Shown here: piece after piece, positions 55,355-64,000 of the stretch
How the letters are laid out: each line of letters starts with the position of its first letter
How positions within the stretch are numbered: the first letter of the stretch is position 1
From: Syntrophus sp034006265
Lineage (GTDB): Bacteria > Desulfobacterota > Syntrophia > Syntrophales > Syntrophaceae
DNA: 64,000 nucleotides
NCBI GenBank assembly: GCA_034006265.1
Contig: JAVETB010000001.1
Span: 1 to 64,000, forward strand
Reading direction: 5' to 3'
Translations under genes and position numbers: made by a program
Notes under the pieces: model-generated
Seen by the model: the letters and a program-made list of their open reading frames with translations, nothing else
What the model was told of the DNA's origin: nothing
Databases searched by the model: none

Positions 55355-56231
55355 TGTTCTGCACCTGCTCCCTCAATTTCGCCAGTTCACTCTTGATCTC
55401 GATAACCTGCCGGGAGATTTGAGCGTCACTGCTCTTGGAACCGATCGTATTGATCTCCCTGCCCATTTCCTGGATGAGAAAGTCAATTTTCCTTCCCACG
55501 GCCTCCGCGCTGTTCATCATGGCCTCAAATTGTTCAAGATGGCTGCGGAAACGGACGGTTTCTTCCGTAATATCGCTCCGCTCCGCCATGACCGCCACTT
55601 CCTGGGCCAGACGCGCCTCATCGACGACCAGCCCCTTGGTCAATTCCTGAACGCGGGCAACCAGGCGGCCGTGATATTCCTCGAGGAGCACCGGCGTTCT
55701 ATTGATGATCCCGTCGAGAGATGTGCGGATATAGCCAATCCGGTCCGTGAGATCCCGGTAGAGAATGTCTCCTTCCGTCTTCCGCATGGCCTTCAGCTCC
55801 GCCAGCGCTTCATAAAAGACCGGCTCCACCTTCTCCCAGCAGGCCTGCAAATCGGGGATCGCCTCCACGGGGGTCATCACGTCCTTGAAGCGCGACAGCA
55901 GCTCCAGGGTAATCTCATCCGCAAGATTCAATTCATTTTTCATCTCCACCAGCAGAGAAAAATAATTTTTCAGCAAGGGCAGATTGAGGGAATACCGGCT
56001 TTCACCGCCCTCTCCATTGTCGGCATCCATCTTGATGGACACATCAATCCGGCCACGGAAAAAGTGCTCGCCGACTTTTCTTTTGATCTCCATCTCCATC
56101 GGGAGAAAAAGGTTGGGGAGGCGAAGGGACACCTCCAGGTATCGGTGATTGAGCGACCTCATCTCAACCACGATCTTTCTCGCGTTATCAGTGGATTCCG
56201 CCCGTCCGTAACCGGTCATACTGCTGATCAT
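55347..56231 (-). CDS. yicC: YicC-type endoribonuclease
   Basis: A 294-residue protein with the YicC opening MISSMTGYGRAE and EMRSLNHRYLEVSLRLP, and the C-terminal DUF1732 domain ending GSKSSDAQISRQVIEIKSEL. E. coli YicC is an endoribonuclease acting in small-RNA turnover; the same activity is inferred here. It overlaps gmk by 8 nt. Confidence 0.93.
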   Translation of the reverse strand: MISSMTGYGRAESTDNARKIVVEMRSLNHRYLEVSLRLPNLFLPMEMEIKRKVGEHFFRGRIDVSIKMDADNGEGGESRYSLNLPLLKNYFSLLVEMKNELNLADEITLELLSRFKDVMTPVEAIPDLQACWEKVEPVFYEALAELKAMRKTEGDILYRDLTDRIGYIRTSLDGIINRTPVLLEEYHGRLVARVQELTKGLVVDEARLAQEVAVMAERSDITEETVRFRSHLEQFEAMMNSAEAVGRKIDFLIQEMGREINTIGSKSSDAQISRQVIEIKSELAKLREQVQNIE

Positions 56232-56286
56232 GTCTTGTTCCCCTATTCCTTAAAATTCCTTTTACGCACAGCAGGCTGCGCCTCTT

Positions 56287-56820
56287 TCAGGCCTTCCGGC
56301 TCTTCAACTGCTCGACATACCTGGCGCGGATCTTGTTGAACATTTCAATCGAGGTTTTTTCCGCGTAATCGGGATACGTCCAGGGAAGCGTTGAAAAGGT
56401 TTTATGACTGTACATCAGCGTCAAGTCCGCGTAAATCCCGTCCCGGAGATAAGGCCGATGGGTATACCCCTTGCCCGTAGCCAGAATCAGATGGGCCTTG
56501 GCAATGTACCCGGGATCAATATTGACCGTCCTCTTTCCGGCCACCGCAAACCGGTCCTCCAGGGAATTGGTCAGGTTCTTGATATCGGGAAGGCTTTCCG
56601 GTTGGCTGAGGCGCTCGAAGGACACAAACCGCCTCAGCAGCGAAGGCCCCATCTCCTCGGCATAGTAAGACGTATAGTCGAAGGGAAGAAGGCCGCTGAT
56701 GAAGTCCGTCTCCCCGTAAGTTTCGATCACGCAGGCCAGAATGTCGCGCAGAACGTCCCGATCCACGGCAAAGAGACTCATGATCAGCTTGACCGCTTCA
56801 GCTTCGTGAGGCCGGCTCAT
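56287..56820 (-). CDS. DUF4416 family protein
   Basis: A 177-residue protein of unknown function with the DUF4416 pattern: GETDFISGLLPFDYTSYYA, EEMGPSLLRRFVSFERL, VNIDPGYIAKAHLILATGKG and LPWTYPDYAEK. In deltaproteobacteria it accompanies rfaE1, yicC and gmk, as here. It overlaps the stop of rfaE1 by 4 nt. Confidence 0.88.
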   Translation of the reverse strand: MSRPHEAEAVKLIMSLFAVDRDVLRDILACVIETYGETDFISGLLPFDYTSYYAEEMGPSLLRRFVSFERLSQPESLPDIKNLTNSLEDRFAVAGKRTVNIDPGYIAKAHLILATGKGYTHRPYLRDGIYADLTLMYSHKTFSTLPWTYPDYAEKTSIEMFNKIRARYVEQLKSRKA

Positions 56821-57815
56821 AGAACCTTTTTCAACTCCTGGCGGGTCACCGTTGCCGTTCCCACCTTGCCGACGACGATGCCCGCGGCGCAGTTGGAGAT
56901 CGCCGCCGCTTCCCGGAAGCTGGCCCCCGAAGCCATGCAGAGGGCGAAAACACCGATCACCGTATCCCCCGCGCCGGTGACGTCAAACACTTCCCGGGCT
57001 TCCGTCGGGAAAAGGGTATGCAGAATCCCACCACCTTGCCCGTCTCTTTCAAAAAGGCTCATCCCTTCCTCTCCCCGCGTGATCAGCAGGGACCGGAAAT
57101 TGTAGCGGGACAGCAGCTCCTTCCCGACACGGGCAAGCTTATCCCCTGTCGGCGCATCCACTCCGACGGCCCTGCCCGCTTCATGATGATTGGGGGTTAT
57201 GATGTCCACCCCCGAATACAGGGACAGGTCGGTTCGCTTAGGATCGGCGCAGACCACGATATCCGTCCCGGACACAACCTCAAGAAGGCCCGTCATCAGC
57301 TCTTTGGTGACAACCCCTTTTCCGTAATCGGAAACCACGATGGCTCCCAGTTCTCCGCGCAGCGTCCGGGCATAGGCAAGCAGCTTTCCGATGCTCTCCG
57401 CATCCGCCGTCTGCCGGCTCTCCCGATCGAACCGGACAACCTGCTGTCCGTGGGCAATAATCCTTGTCTTCAGGGTCGTCGGGCGCCCCGTTTCGACCAC
57501 CAGCCCCGCCGGATCAATGTTCCTCCCGCGGAACTCTTCCCGGATCCGCTCGGCCATGGCATCCTCACCGACGATCCCGGCGCCGTATACCCTTCCCCCC
57601 ATGGAATAGATGTTATTGATGACATTGGCGCAACCACCGAGAAGAAGATGGTCCCCGGAAACATCCACAACAGGAACCGGCGCCTCGGGAGAAATCCGGG
57701 CGACCCTCCCCCGGATAAAATGATCCACCATGACATCTCCGACAACCAGCACTCGGGCTTCGGAGAAACGTGCAACAATTTCCCGCGCTCTCTTTCTGTC
57801 CAGAACTTTTTTCAT
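56817..57815 (-). CDS. rfaE1: D-glycero-beta-D-manno-heptose-7-phosphate kinase
   Basis: A 332-residue PfkB-family sugar kinase of the HldE N-terminal type, for ADP-heptose of the LPS inner core. GCANVINNIYSMGG (60-73) and the catalytic DVTGAGDTV with D284 are present. The nucleotidyltransferase domain found in E. coli HldE is absent, so rfaE2 must be separate. It leads the leftward operon and has a good promoter at 57873-57901. Confidence 0.92.
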   Translation of the reverse strand: MKKVLDRKRAREIVARFSEARVLVVGDVMVDHFIRGRVARISPEAPVPVVDVSGDHLLLGGCANVINNIYSMGGRVYGAGIVGEDAMAERIREEFRGRNIDPAGLVVETGRPTTLKTRIIAHGQQVVRFDRESRQTADAESIGKLLAYARTLRGELGAIVVSDYGKGVVTKELMTGLLEVVSGTDIVVCADPKRTDLSLYSGVDIITPNHHEAGRAVGVDAPTGDKLARVGKELLSRYNFRSLLITRGEEGMSLFERDGQGGGILHTLFPTEAREVFDVTGAGDTVIGVFALCMASGASFREAAAISNCAAGIVVGKVGTATVTRQELKKVL

Positions 57816-57872
57816 ATCAGATTTATCAAATATTAGATTTTCAAGCGAATTTTATTCCTTTGAGGGCGACCG

Positions 57873-57901
57873 ATGCTATTACCATGAGGCATGTTTGTCA
57901 A
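57873..57901 (-). promoter_or_regulatory. Sigma70-type promoter for the rfaE1-gmk-pyrF operon
   Basis: On the - strand TTGACA (57896-57901), a 17-nt spacer and TAGCAT (57873-57878), 58 nt before the rfaE1 start. It shares TTGACAAAC with the rplM and tRNA promoters. Confidence 0.6.
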
Positions 57902-57984
57902 ATCATTTCTTGCCTTGAAATCCTGCTCCCGGTTTTGCCGGTCTATTCCTGATTGACTTCACATGAATTATCAAGTAGAGGGAA

Positions 57985-58788
57985 ATGCTTAGAATAATAA
58001 ACAGGTTTACTCTGGGAAACGCGTTCATGATCCGGTCGATTCTCCTTATTTTTGTGGGTGTGTCCATTACCGCTTTTTTTTCTTTCTGGGCTGTTGTCTT
58101 CTCCCTCCTTGGCGTGGGAGAGAACCGCATCCACAGACTGGCGCAGCTCTGGGCCAGGATGCTGCTGGCCCTTTCCTCGATACCCGTGGAAATATCCGGT
58201 CTGCGCCATGTCCTCCTGGACAGGCCCCAGATCTTTGCCGCCAATCACCAGAGCGACATCGATACCCTGGTGGCCATGGCCTGCATTCCCGTTCAGTTCC
58301 GCTGGATCGCCAAGCAGGAGCTCTTCAGCATTCCCCTCTTCGGCACCGCCATGCGCAATGCGGGATACATCCCCATTGACCGGAGGAATCATGACAGCGC
58401 CCTGAGAAGCCTGGAGGATGCCGCCCAGATCATTCGAAGGGGCCGTTCCGTCATGACCTTCCCCGAAGGGACAAGAAGCGGTGAGGGGACGATCCAGCCT
58501 TTCAAACAGGGGGTCTTTCATCTTGCGATCTCGGCCGGCGTCCCTGTTGTCCCGGTGACGATCATCGGAAGCGGGGCCATCATGCGGAAGCGCTCTCTTA
58601 AGATCAACCCGGGCGGCGTGAAGCTGATTTTCGACAAGCCGATCGACGCGGCGAACTATTCCATTGAAACGCGCCACCAGCTCATCGACAAGGTGCGAAA
58701 TACTATTGTTGAAAATTACCGGGGCGATTCATCCCCTCTCAAGCCCGGTGCAGCCACTCAACACACCGGAACAGAAAAGGGAGTTTGA
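57985..58788 (+). CDS. plsC: 1-acyl-sn-glycerol-3-phosphate acyltransferase
   Basis: A 267-residue membrane acyltransferase that makes phosphatidic acid. A membrane segment lies at residues 16-42. The catalytic NHQSDID motif has H88 and D93, and the acceptor-binding FPEGTRS is at 159-165. The first ATG has GAGGGA very close; the ATG at 58027 is an alternative with GGGA at a better distance. The stop overlaps the ribosome site of ftsK. Confidence 0.94.
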   Translation: MLRIINRFTLGNAFMIRSILLIFVGVSITAFFSFWAVVFSLLGVGENRIHRLAQLWARMLLALSSIPVEISGLRHVLLDRPQIFAANHQSDIDTLVAMACIPVQFRWIAKQELFSIPLFGTAMRNAGYIPIDRRNHDSALRSLEDAAQIIRRGRSVMTFPEGTRSGEGTIQPFKQGVFHLAISAGVPVVPVTIIGSGAIMRKRSLKINPGGVKLIFDKPIDAANYSIETRHQLIDKVRNTIVENYRGDSSPLKPGAATQHTGTEKGV

Positions 58789-58789
58789 G

Positions 58790-60997
58790 GTGGGAACGAA
58801 ATCTTCAAACAATCCTGCTTCCCGTTCTTCATGGAAACACGAGATTCCCGGCGTCATCAGCCTGACGGCGGCCCTCTTCCTGTTGCTGTGCCTTTTTTCC
58901 TATTCCCCGCAGGACCCCTCCATCGGCCATTACGTCCCGCCGGGAGGACCGGTCCATAACCTCATCGGCCGGTTCGGCGCTCACCTTTCCTATGCCCTTC
59001 TGTGGTTCTTCGGGATGAGCATTTTCCTCCTGCCTGCCGGATTGCTGACCGTCTCCATTCTGTATTTTGTCCGGCCGGATTTCAGGACAGGCAAAAAAAT
59101 CTTCATTGGATTTTCCGGGTTGATGCTGTCTTCCTCCGGGCTCCTTTCTCTGCTGGCTCCGGCCCTGAACCTCCACGACGTTCAGGATCAGCCCGGCGGT
59201 CTGCTGGGAAAGGCGTTGACAGGACTGATGTCTTCCTCCCTTGGCTCTGCCGGCACAGCGCTCCTGCTCCTGTTTGTCCTGACTATCTCCCTGATGATCC
59301 TGTTCCGGTTCTCCCTGCTGTCCATGGGAAGCCTCCTGAAGGCGAATCTGGCGGCGGGCGGGCCGGTCCTGATGTCCCTGTTCCGCAAGGGAAGAACCAT
59401 CCTCCCGGAAAGGAAGGAAAAGACGCCCCGCATTCATACCCGGAAGCCGGCGGCCCCGCCGGTCGGGGAAAAGACCAACCCGCCGGAACCGCCCCCCCTC
59501 GTCCCCGTTGTGCGGCGTGGAGGAGGATATACGCTGCCGCCCCTCACCCTGCTGGACTACAAGGAGCGCAAGGACGCGAAGGTCAGGAAGGACGCCCTGC
59601 TGGCCAACTCCCGAACCGTTGAAAAGACCCTGGCCGATTTCGGCGTGGTAGGGAAGGTCGTGGAGGTTCAGCCCGGCCCCGTCGTCACCCTCTACGAACT
59701 GGAACCGGCGCCGGGAGTCAAGATCAACCGGATCACGACCCTTTCCGATGACCTAGCCCTGGCCCTGAAAGCGCCCAGCATCCGGATCATGGCCCCGATC
59801 CCCGGCAAGGCCGCCGTCGGCATTGAAATCCCCAACGGCAACAGGGAAACCGTCTATCTCCGGGAGGTCCTGGACAGCGAGACGTTCCGCGAATCCCGCC
59901 TCGTTCTTCCCATCGCCCTGGGCAAGGATATCGTCGGCAACCCCATGGTGGCGGACCTGACCCGCATGCCCCATCTCCTCATCGCCGGGACCACCGGATC
60001 GGGGAAGAGCGTTTCCCTCAATGCCATGATCTGCAGCATCCTGCTCAAAGCCGCGCCTGAAGATGTCAAGTTCCTCATGATCGATCCCAAGCGGCTGGAA
60101 CTCTCTTCCTACGAGGGGATCCCTCATCTCCTCCACCCCGTGGTGGTGAGCCCCAAGAAGGCCGCCCAGGTGCTCAAGTGGGCCGTGGAGGAGATGGAGC
60201 GGCGCTATCAGATGATCGCCGCGTCGGGCGTGAAGAACATCGATTCCTACAACAAGGCCCTCGCGACAGCCGCGCCACAGCAGCCCCTGCCCGGACTGGT
60301 TCCCTCCTCCGAAGGAGTGCAGCAGAGTTCACCGCCTTCCAAGCTGCCCTATATCGTCATTATCATCGACGAGCTGGCGGACCTCATGATGGTCGCCCAG
60401 AAAAACGTGGAGGACTCCCTGACCCGGCTGGCCCAGATGGCGCGGGCGGCGGGCATCCACCTCATGCTGGCGACCCAGCGCCCCTCGGTGGATGTCATCA
60501 CCGGCCTGATCAAGGCCAACTTCCCCACGCGCATCTCCTTCCAGGTTTCCTCCAAGGTGGATTCCCGCACCATCCTGGATCAGCAGGGCGCGGAAAGCCT
60601 GCTGGGCTCCGGCGATATGCTCTTCCTACCCCCGGGGACCTCTAAAATCTCGAGGATTCACGGGGCCTTCGTCTCCGACCGGGAGATCGAACGCATCACG
60701 GAATACATCAAGGAGCAGGCACAACCCACCTACGACGAATCCATTTCCCGCTACGAAGCGGACTCGGAGGCAAGGGAGGGAGAACGGGGCGACGAAGATT
60801 TTGACGAGAAATATGACGAGGCCGTGGAACTGGTGACGGACCTGGGACAGGCCTCCATTTCCCTCGTCCAGCGCTACATGAAGATCGGCTACAACCGGGC
60901 CGCCCGCCTCATTGAACGGATGGAATCGGAGGGCATCGTCGGGCCTTCGGACGGCGCGAAACCCCGGAAAGTCCTAGTCGGAAAGCTGCCGCGATGA
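58790..60997 (+). CDS. ftsK: DNA translocase FtsK/SpoIIIE, GTG start
   Basis: A 735-residue FtsK, close to SpoIIIE size and lacking the long linker of E. coli FtsK (1329). Four membrane segments fill about residues 20-185. The motor has Walker A GTTGSGKS (400-407) and a Walker B in IIIDELADLMM. A C-terminal gamma winged-helix domain (YMKIGYNRAARLIERMESEG) should read KOPS-like DNA signs. The start is GTG at 58790, one base after the plsC stop, with AAGGGAG 6 nt before it; the longer frame inside plsC has no ribosome site. It overlaps rimO by 4 nt. Confidence 0.96.
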   Translation: MGTKSSNNPASRSSWKHEIPGVISLTAALFLLLCLFSYSPQDPSIGHYVPPGGPVHNLIGRFGAHLSYALLWFFGMSIFLLPAGLLTVSILYFVRPDFRTGKKIFIGFSGLMLSSSGLLSLLAPALNLHDVQDQPGGLLGKALTGLMSSSLGSAGTALLLLFVLTISLMILFRFSLLSMGSLLKANLAAGGPVLMSLFRKGRTILPERKEKTPRIHTRKPAAPPVGEKTNPPEPPPLVPVVRRGGGYTLPPLTLLDYKERKDAKVRKDALLANSRTVEKTLADFGVVGKVVEVQPGPVVTLYELEPAPGVKINRITTLSDDLALALKAPSIRIMAPIPGKAAVGIEIPNGNRETVYLREVLDSETFRESRLVLPIALGKDIVGNPMVADLTRMPHLLIAGTTGSGKSVSLNAMICSILLKAAPEDVKFLMIDPKRLELSSYEGIPHLLHPVVVSPKKAAQVLKWAVEEMERRYQMIAASGVKNIDSYNKALATAAPQQPLPGLVPSSEGVQQSSPPSKLPYIVIIIDELADLMMVAQKNVEDSLTRLAQMARAAGIHLMLATQRPSVDVITGLIKANFPTRISFQVSSKVDSRTILDQQGAESLLGSGDMLFLPPGTSKISRIHGAFVSDREIERITEYIKEQAQPTYDESISRYEADSEAREGERGDEDFDEKYDEAVELVTDLGQASISLVQRYMKIGYNRAARLIERMESEGIVGPSDGAKPRKVLVGKLPR

Positions 60998-62358
60998 GAG
61001 AAAGCACCGTCCATGTCGTCAACCTCGGCTGCCCGAAAAATCTCGTCGATTCAGAGGTGATGGCCGCCCTGCTGGCCCAGGCTGGTTTCCGGATCGTCTC
61101 CACGCCGGAAGATGCCGAAATCCTGCTGCTCAACACCTGCGCTTTCATCCTGCCGGCCCGGGAGGAATCCATCGATGAAATCTTCCGGCTCGCTGAATGG
61201 AAAAGGCAGGGGACATGCAGGTATCTCATCGTTACCGGCTGCCTTCCCCAGCGCTACGGCGCGGAGCTGGCGGCGGAGATCCCCGAGGTGGATCTCTTTC
61301 TGGGGATTTCGGAAGTGCCGAACATCGCCGATCATCTCCGGATGCTGCGAGACGGGCAACCCGGCGCGCAGGCAAACCGCGCCGTGGTGACCCCGCCCCT
61401 CTTCCTCATGAATGCCGGCCATCCCCGCCTCCTTTCCGCGCCGACCTTCAGCGCCTACATCAAGATCGCCGAGGGCTGTTCGCATCGCTGCGCTTACTGC
61501 GTCATTCCCAAGATCCGGGGAAAGGCCCGCAGCCGGCCCGTCGATGATCTCCTCGAGGAAGCGCAAGGCCTCGCGGATCGCGGCGTCAGGGAACTGATTC
61601 TGATCGCCCAGGATACCACCGCCTACGGCCGCGACCTGCCCGGAAAGCCCACCCTGGCCCTTCTCCTCCGGGAACTGGCCACCCTGGACGGCCTGGCCTG
61701 GATCCGCCTTCTCTACACCTATCCGCCCGGCCTGACGGACGAACTCTTCGCGGTCATCGCGGAACATGACCGGATCTGCCCCTACCTGGATGTCCCGATC
61801 CAGCACATCGATGACGCTATTCTCAAGGCCATGAAGCGCCGGGGCGACAGCCGCCGGATCCGGAAGAGGCTGAACCGCGCCCGGGAGGTCATCCCAGGCC
61901 TTGCCCTGCGGACGTCACTCATCGTGGGCTTCCCCGGAGAAACACCGGCTCAGTTCAACCGCCTCCTGGCTTTTGTCCAGGAGATCCGCTTTGATCACCT
62001 CGGGGTCTTTCCCTATTCCCCGGAAGAGGGAACGCCCGCGGACAAGCTGCCCCGCCGGGTCTCGGAACGGACAAAAAAGGCCCGGCGCAATCTGCTCATG
62101 GAGGAGCAGACGGTCATTTCCAACGAGATCAATTCGACCCTCGTGGGCTCCCGCCAGGAGGTGCTCATTGAAGGCCCGAGCGGCCATCCCGATTATCCCT
62201 TCGTGGGGCGCTGCCGTCGCCAGGCCCCGGACATCGACGGGGTGACGTATGTAAAAAGCGGAAACCAGGCCCTTCCGCCCGGCTCCCTCGTCCCCTGCCG
62301 GATCATTGCGGCAGACGACTACGATCTCTTTGCACAGCCTGTTGGATCGCCGTATTGA
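60994..62358 (+). CDS. rimO: Ribosomal protein S12 methylthiotransferase RimO
   Basis: A 454-residue radical SAM methylthiotransferase. The N-terminal UPF0004 domain has C13, C49 and C83 for one iron-sulfur cluster; the radical SAM motif C162, C166, C169 (CSHRCAYC) binds the second; a TRAM domain ends it. VNLGCPKNLVDSEVM is typical of RimO rather than MiaB. Its substrate, Asp89 of S12, is encoded at 33275-33646. It overlaps ftsK by 4 nt. Confidence 0.96.
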   Translation: MRESTVHVVNLGCPKNLVDSEVMAALLAQAGFRIVSTPEDAEILLLNTCAFILPAREESIDEIFRLAEWKRQGTCRYLIVTGCLPQRYGAELAAEIPEVDLFLGISEVPNIADHLRMLRDGQPGAQANRAVVTPPLFLMNAGHPRLLSAPTFSAYIKIAEGCSHRCAYCVIPKIRGKARSRPVDDLLEEAQGLADRGVRELILIAQDTTAYGRDLPGKPTLALLLRELATLDGLAWIRLLYTYPPGLTDELFAVIAEHDRICPYLDVPIQHIDDAILKAMKRRGDSRRIRKRLNRAREVIPGLALRTSLIVGFPGETPAQFNRLLAFVQEIRFDHLGVFPYSPEEGTPADKLPRRVSERTKKARRNLLMEEQTVISNEINSTLVGSRQEVLIEGPSGHPDYPFVGRCRRQAPDIDGVTYVKSGNQALPPGSLVPCRIIAADDYDLFAQPVGSPY

Positions 62359-62369
62359 AGAGGGCCGAC

Positions 62370-63920
62370 ATGCCTGATAAAAAGCGCATCTTCATCAGTT
62401 CTGTCCAGAAGGAACTCGAACTGGAGCGGGCCGCCGTTTCAGGCCTCATTGCCACGGACCCCTTTCTGATGCAGCATTGCAGCCCGATCCTCTTTGAACG
62501 GGAGCCTGCCTCTTCCCGCCCCGCTTCCATGCCCTATCTCGACAGGCTTCGCGAATGCTCCGTTTACGTGCTCCTCGTCGGAAAGGACTACGGTCGACCG
62601 GACGGGGGCCTTTCGGCCACCCATCACGAATATCGCCTCGCCCGGAAGCTCGAGCTTCCCTCCCTGATTTTTCTCAAGGGGAGAACCGATGAAGGCCGCT
62701 TGCCGGAGACGCAGGCCTTCATTGAAGAAATCAAAAGGGCCGGCCACACCTACAAGAGATTTCATGATCGGGAAGACCTCAAGCCGGAAATGCTCCGGGC
62801 GCTCCTGCGCACCCTGTCCGAACAATTCGGGATTCAGGCCACCAGCGCCGAGCTGAGCGAAAGCGAACACCTGATTGAAGCGGCCTCGTCCTTCGAGACA
62901 GCCATGCTGCGGGATGTGCCGGTCAGCGAACTGGATCAGCGGCTGATCGAGGAATTCAAGGGCCGGATTCCCGGAGATTTCCACGAAACATGGTCTGCCG
63001 CCGAGGTGCTCCATGCCCGGGGCCTCCTGCTGCGCTGCGATGATCCGGCCGCATTCTGCGCCAGCGCGGCGGCACTCGTTCTTTTCGGCGCCCATCCCGC
63101 CTTTCGTTTCCCCCAATGCGAAATCCTCGTCGATGCCTACGACGATACGCGCATATCGGGCCGCCCCAAAGGTCAGCTGAACGTAAACGCCCCGCTTCCC
63201 CATGCCCTGGAGGAGATCCTTGCCTTCATCGACGCTCACACCTTTCATCCCCGGCGCGTGGTCGGCCTCAACAGCGTCCGCCTCGATGAGTATCCACGGG
63301 AGGCCATCCGGGAAGCCCTCCTGAACGCCCTTGCCCATCGCAACTACGAGGACGCTTCGCGCAAAGTCTTCGTCCGCCTCTTCAGCGACCGCATCGAGAT
63401 CGCCAGCCCCGGCTACCCGCTCAAACCGATCACCCTGGCCAAATTGCGAAAAGGCAACTACCGACCCTGTTCGAGGAATCCCCTGATCGCCCAGGCCCTC
63501 TGCATCCTCGATAAGATGGAGCAGCGGGGAACGGGTTTCGCCCGCATGCGCGACGCCATGCTCAACCACGGCCTCGATCCGCCCGTTCTCGATCAGCAGG
63601 ACGGCTTTTTCGTGGTCACCCTGCCCGGACCGGCCGGCAACTACGACCGCCTGAGGCCGCCGACCGATGCACCGGGCTTCATTACTCCCGCCATGGAAGC
63701 CAGGTTGAATGAACGGCAGAAAGAAATGGTGAAACTGCTTGTTGATGGCGAGGAATTGACCAGCCGCCGCTGTGAGGGAAATTTCGGCATCACACGGGAC
63801 ACGGCAGCCCGCGACTTTGCATTGCTTGTACAGCTGGGCATTGCGGAAAAACAGGGCAGAGGGCGATCCGTTCGTTATCGTATTGCTCAAATCCCCAATC
63901 GTCAGATAATCGTCAGATGA
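62370..63920 (+). CDS. DUF4062 - GHKL ATPase-like - winged-helix protein
   Basis: A 516-residue protein in three parts. Residues 1-110 are a DUF4062 domain (RIFISSVQKELELERAAV, CSVYVLLVGKDYG), a Rossmann/TIR-like fold found in many conflict-linked proteins. Residues 180-420 resemble COG2865-type regulators: EALLNALAHRNY (315-326) is a GHKL N-box and RIEIASPG with a later QRGTGFARM complete it. The last 75 residues look like a winged helix (RQKEMVKLLVDGEELTSRRC). I start at ATG 62370 (GAGGG 5 nt before), 11 nt after rimO; an ATG overlapping the rimO stop is an alternative. Function is unknown; a role in sensing or defence is a guess. Confidence 0.75.
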   Translation: MPDKKRIFISSVQKELELERAAVSGLIATDPFLMQHCSPILFEREPASSRPASMPYLDRLRECSVYVLLVGKDYGRPDGGLSATHHEYRLARKLELPSLIFLKGRTDEGRLPETQAFIEEIKRAGHTYKRFHDREDLKPEMLRALLRTLSEQFGIQATSAELSESEHLIEAASSFETAMLRDVPVSELDQRLIEEFKGRIPGDFHETWSAAEVLHARGLLLRCDDPAAFCASAAALVLFGAHPAFRFPQCEILVDAYDDTRISGRPKGQLNVNAPLPHALEEILAFIDAHTFHPRRVVGLNSVRLDEYPREAIREALLNALAHRNYEDASRKVFVRLFSDRIEIASPGYPLKPITLAKLRKGNYRPCSRNPLIAQALCILDKMEQRGTGFARMRDAMLNHGLDPPVLDQQDGFFVVTLPGPAGNYDRLRPPTDAPGFITPAMEARLNERQKEMVKLLVDGEELTSRRCEGNFGITRDTAARDFALLVQLGIAEKQGRGRSVRYRIAQIPNRQIIVR

Positions 63921-63939
63921 AATTTCATAATCGTCAGAT
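63897..63939 (+). repeat. Three copies of an 11-bp direct repeat at the gene end
   Basis: AATCGTCAGAT occurs at 63897-63907, 63908-63918 and 63929-63939. The first two are in tandem and span the last codons (NRQIIVR) and the stop of the preceding gene; the third follows after 10 nt. A fourth, degenerate form (AATCATCAGGT) lies at about 63961-63971. Confidence 0.8.
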
Positions 63940-64000
63940 CAGAGGACAAGATACCACGATAATCATCAGGTGATGTAAAGGAATTTCCGGGTTCAGAAAA

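Noticed and set aside
62439..63890. A 483-residue open frame opposite the DUF4062 gene
   Set aside because: The + strand frame has recognisable domains and a ribosome site; the - strand frame has neither.

Overview
The window looks like a chromosomal segment of an anaerobic, Gram-negative deltaproteobacterium (Desulfobacterota), most like Syntrophus. This is an inference from gene content and order, not from a database match. Outer-membrane genes (lptD, heptose kinase rfaE1) show a Gram-negative cell. The ribosomal mega-cluster and the rfaE1-DUF4416-yicC-gmk-rpoZ-pyrF order fit that group. Base composition is GC-rich near both ends and more AT-rich in the ribosomal cluster and at about 7.9-8.6 kb.

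Region 1 (1-6.1 kb, + strand): the end of cinA, thpR, then the tightly overlapping recA-recX-alaS run, closed by a bidirectional terminator. Region 2 (6.1-8.7 kb): an accessory pocket with a LEA-like lipoprotein, a possible truncated membrane protein, a patatin-like lipase, an unknown protein and a wrecked tyrosine recombinase. Region 3 (8.7-16.0 kb, - strand): a canonical cysS, argC, rplM-rpsI with its own promoter and terminator, lptD and folC.

Region 4 (16.0-46.4 kb) is transcribed leftward. Four tRNA genes are followed by rpmG, tRNA-Trp, secE-nusG, rplKA, an L10 leader, rplJL, rpoBC, rpsLG, tuf and then the S10, spc and alpha operons in one uninterrupted run. It ends in a small EF-Tu-domain-2-like gene and a terminator. 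fusA is absent between rpsG and tuf, tuf is absent after the tRNA cluster, and adk is absent between secY and map.

Region 5 (46.4-52.6 kb): the AmrA/AmrB pair, a CysM-type cysteine synthase fused to a divergent cysteinyl-tRNA synthetase-like module, a DUF1178 protein, tRNA-Pro and an orphan pilC. Region 6 (52.8-57.9 kb, - strand): rfaE1-DUF4416-yicC-gmk-rpoZ-pyrF-rlmB. Region 7 (58.0-64.0 kb, + strand): plsC-ftsK-rimO and a DUF4062/GHKL/winged-helix protein.

The strongest candidate for something undescribed is the CysM-CysRS fusion at 47952-50261. Its synthetase half has an altered HIGH motif (HIGS) and has lost one zinc-ligand position, while a canonical CysRS sits 38 kb away. It may couple cysteine synthesis to cysteine adenylation for a purpose other than tRNA charging. 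Other points of note are the EF-Tu-domain-2 mini-protein, the Gram-positive-style SOS-like box before recA, the integrase relic and the DUF4062 protein.
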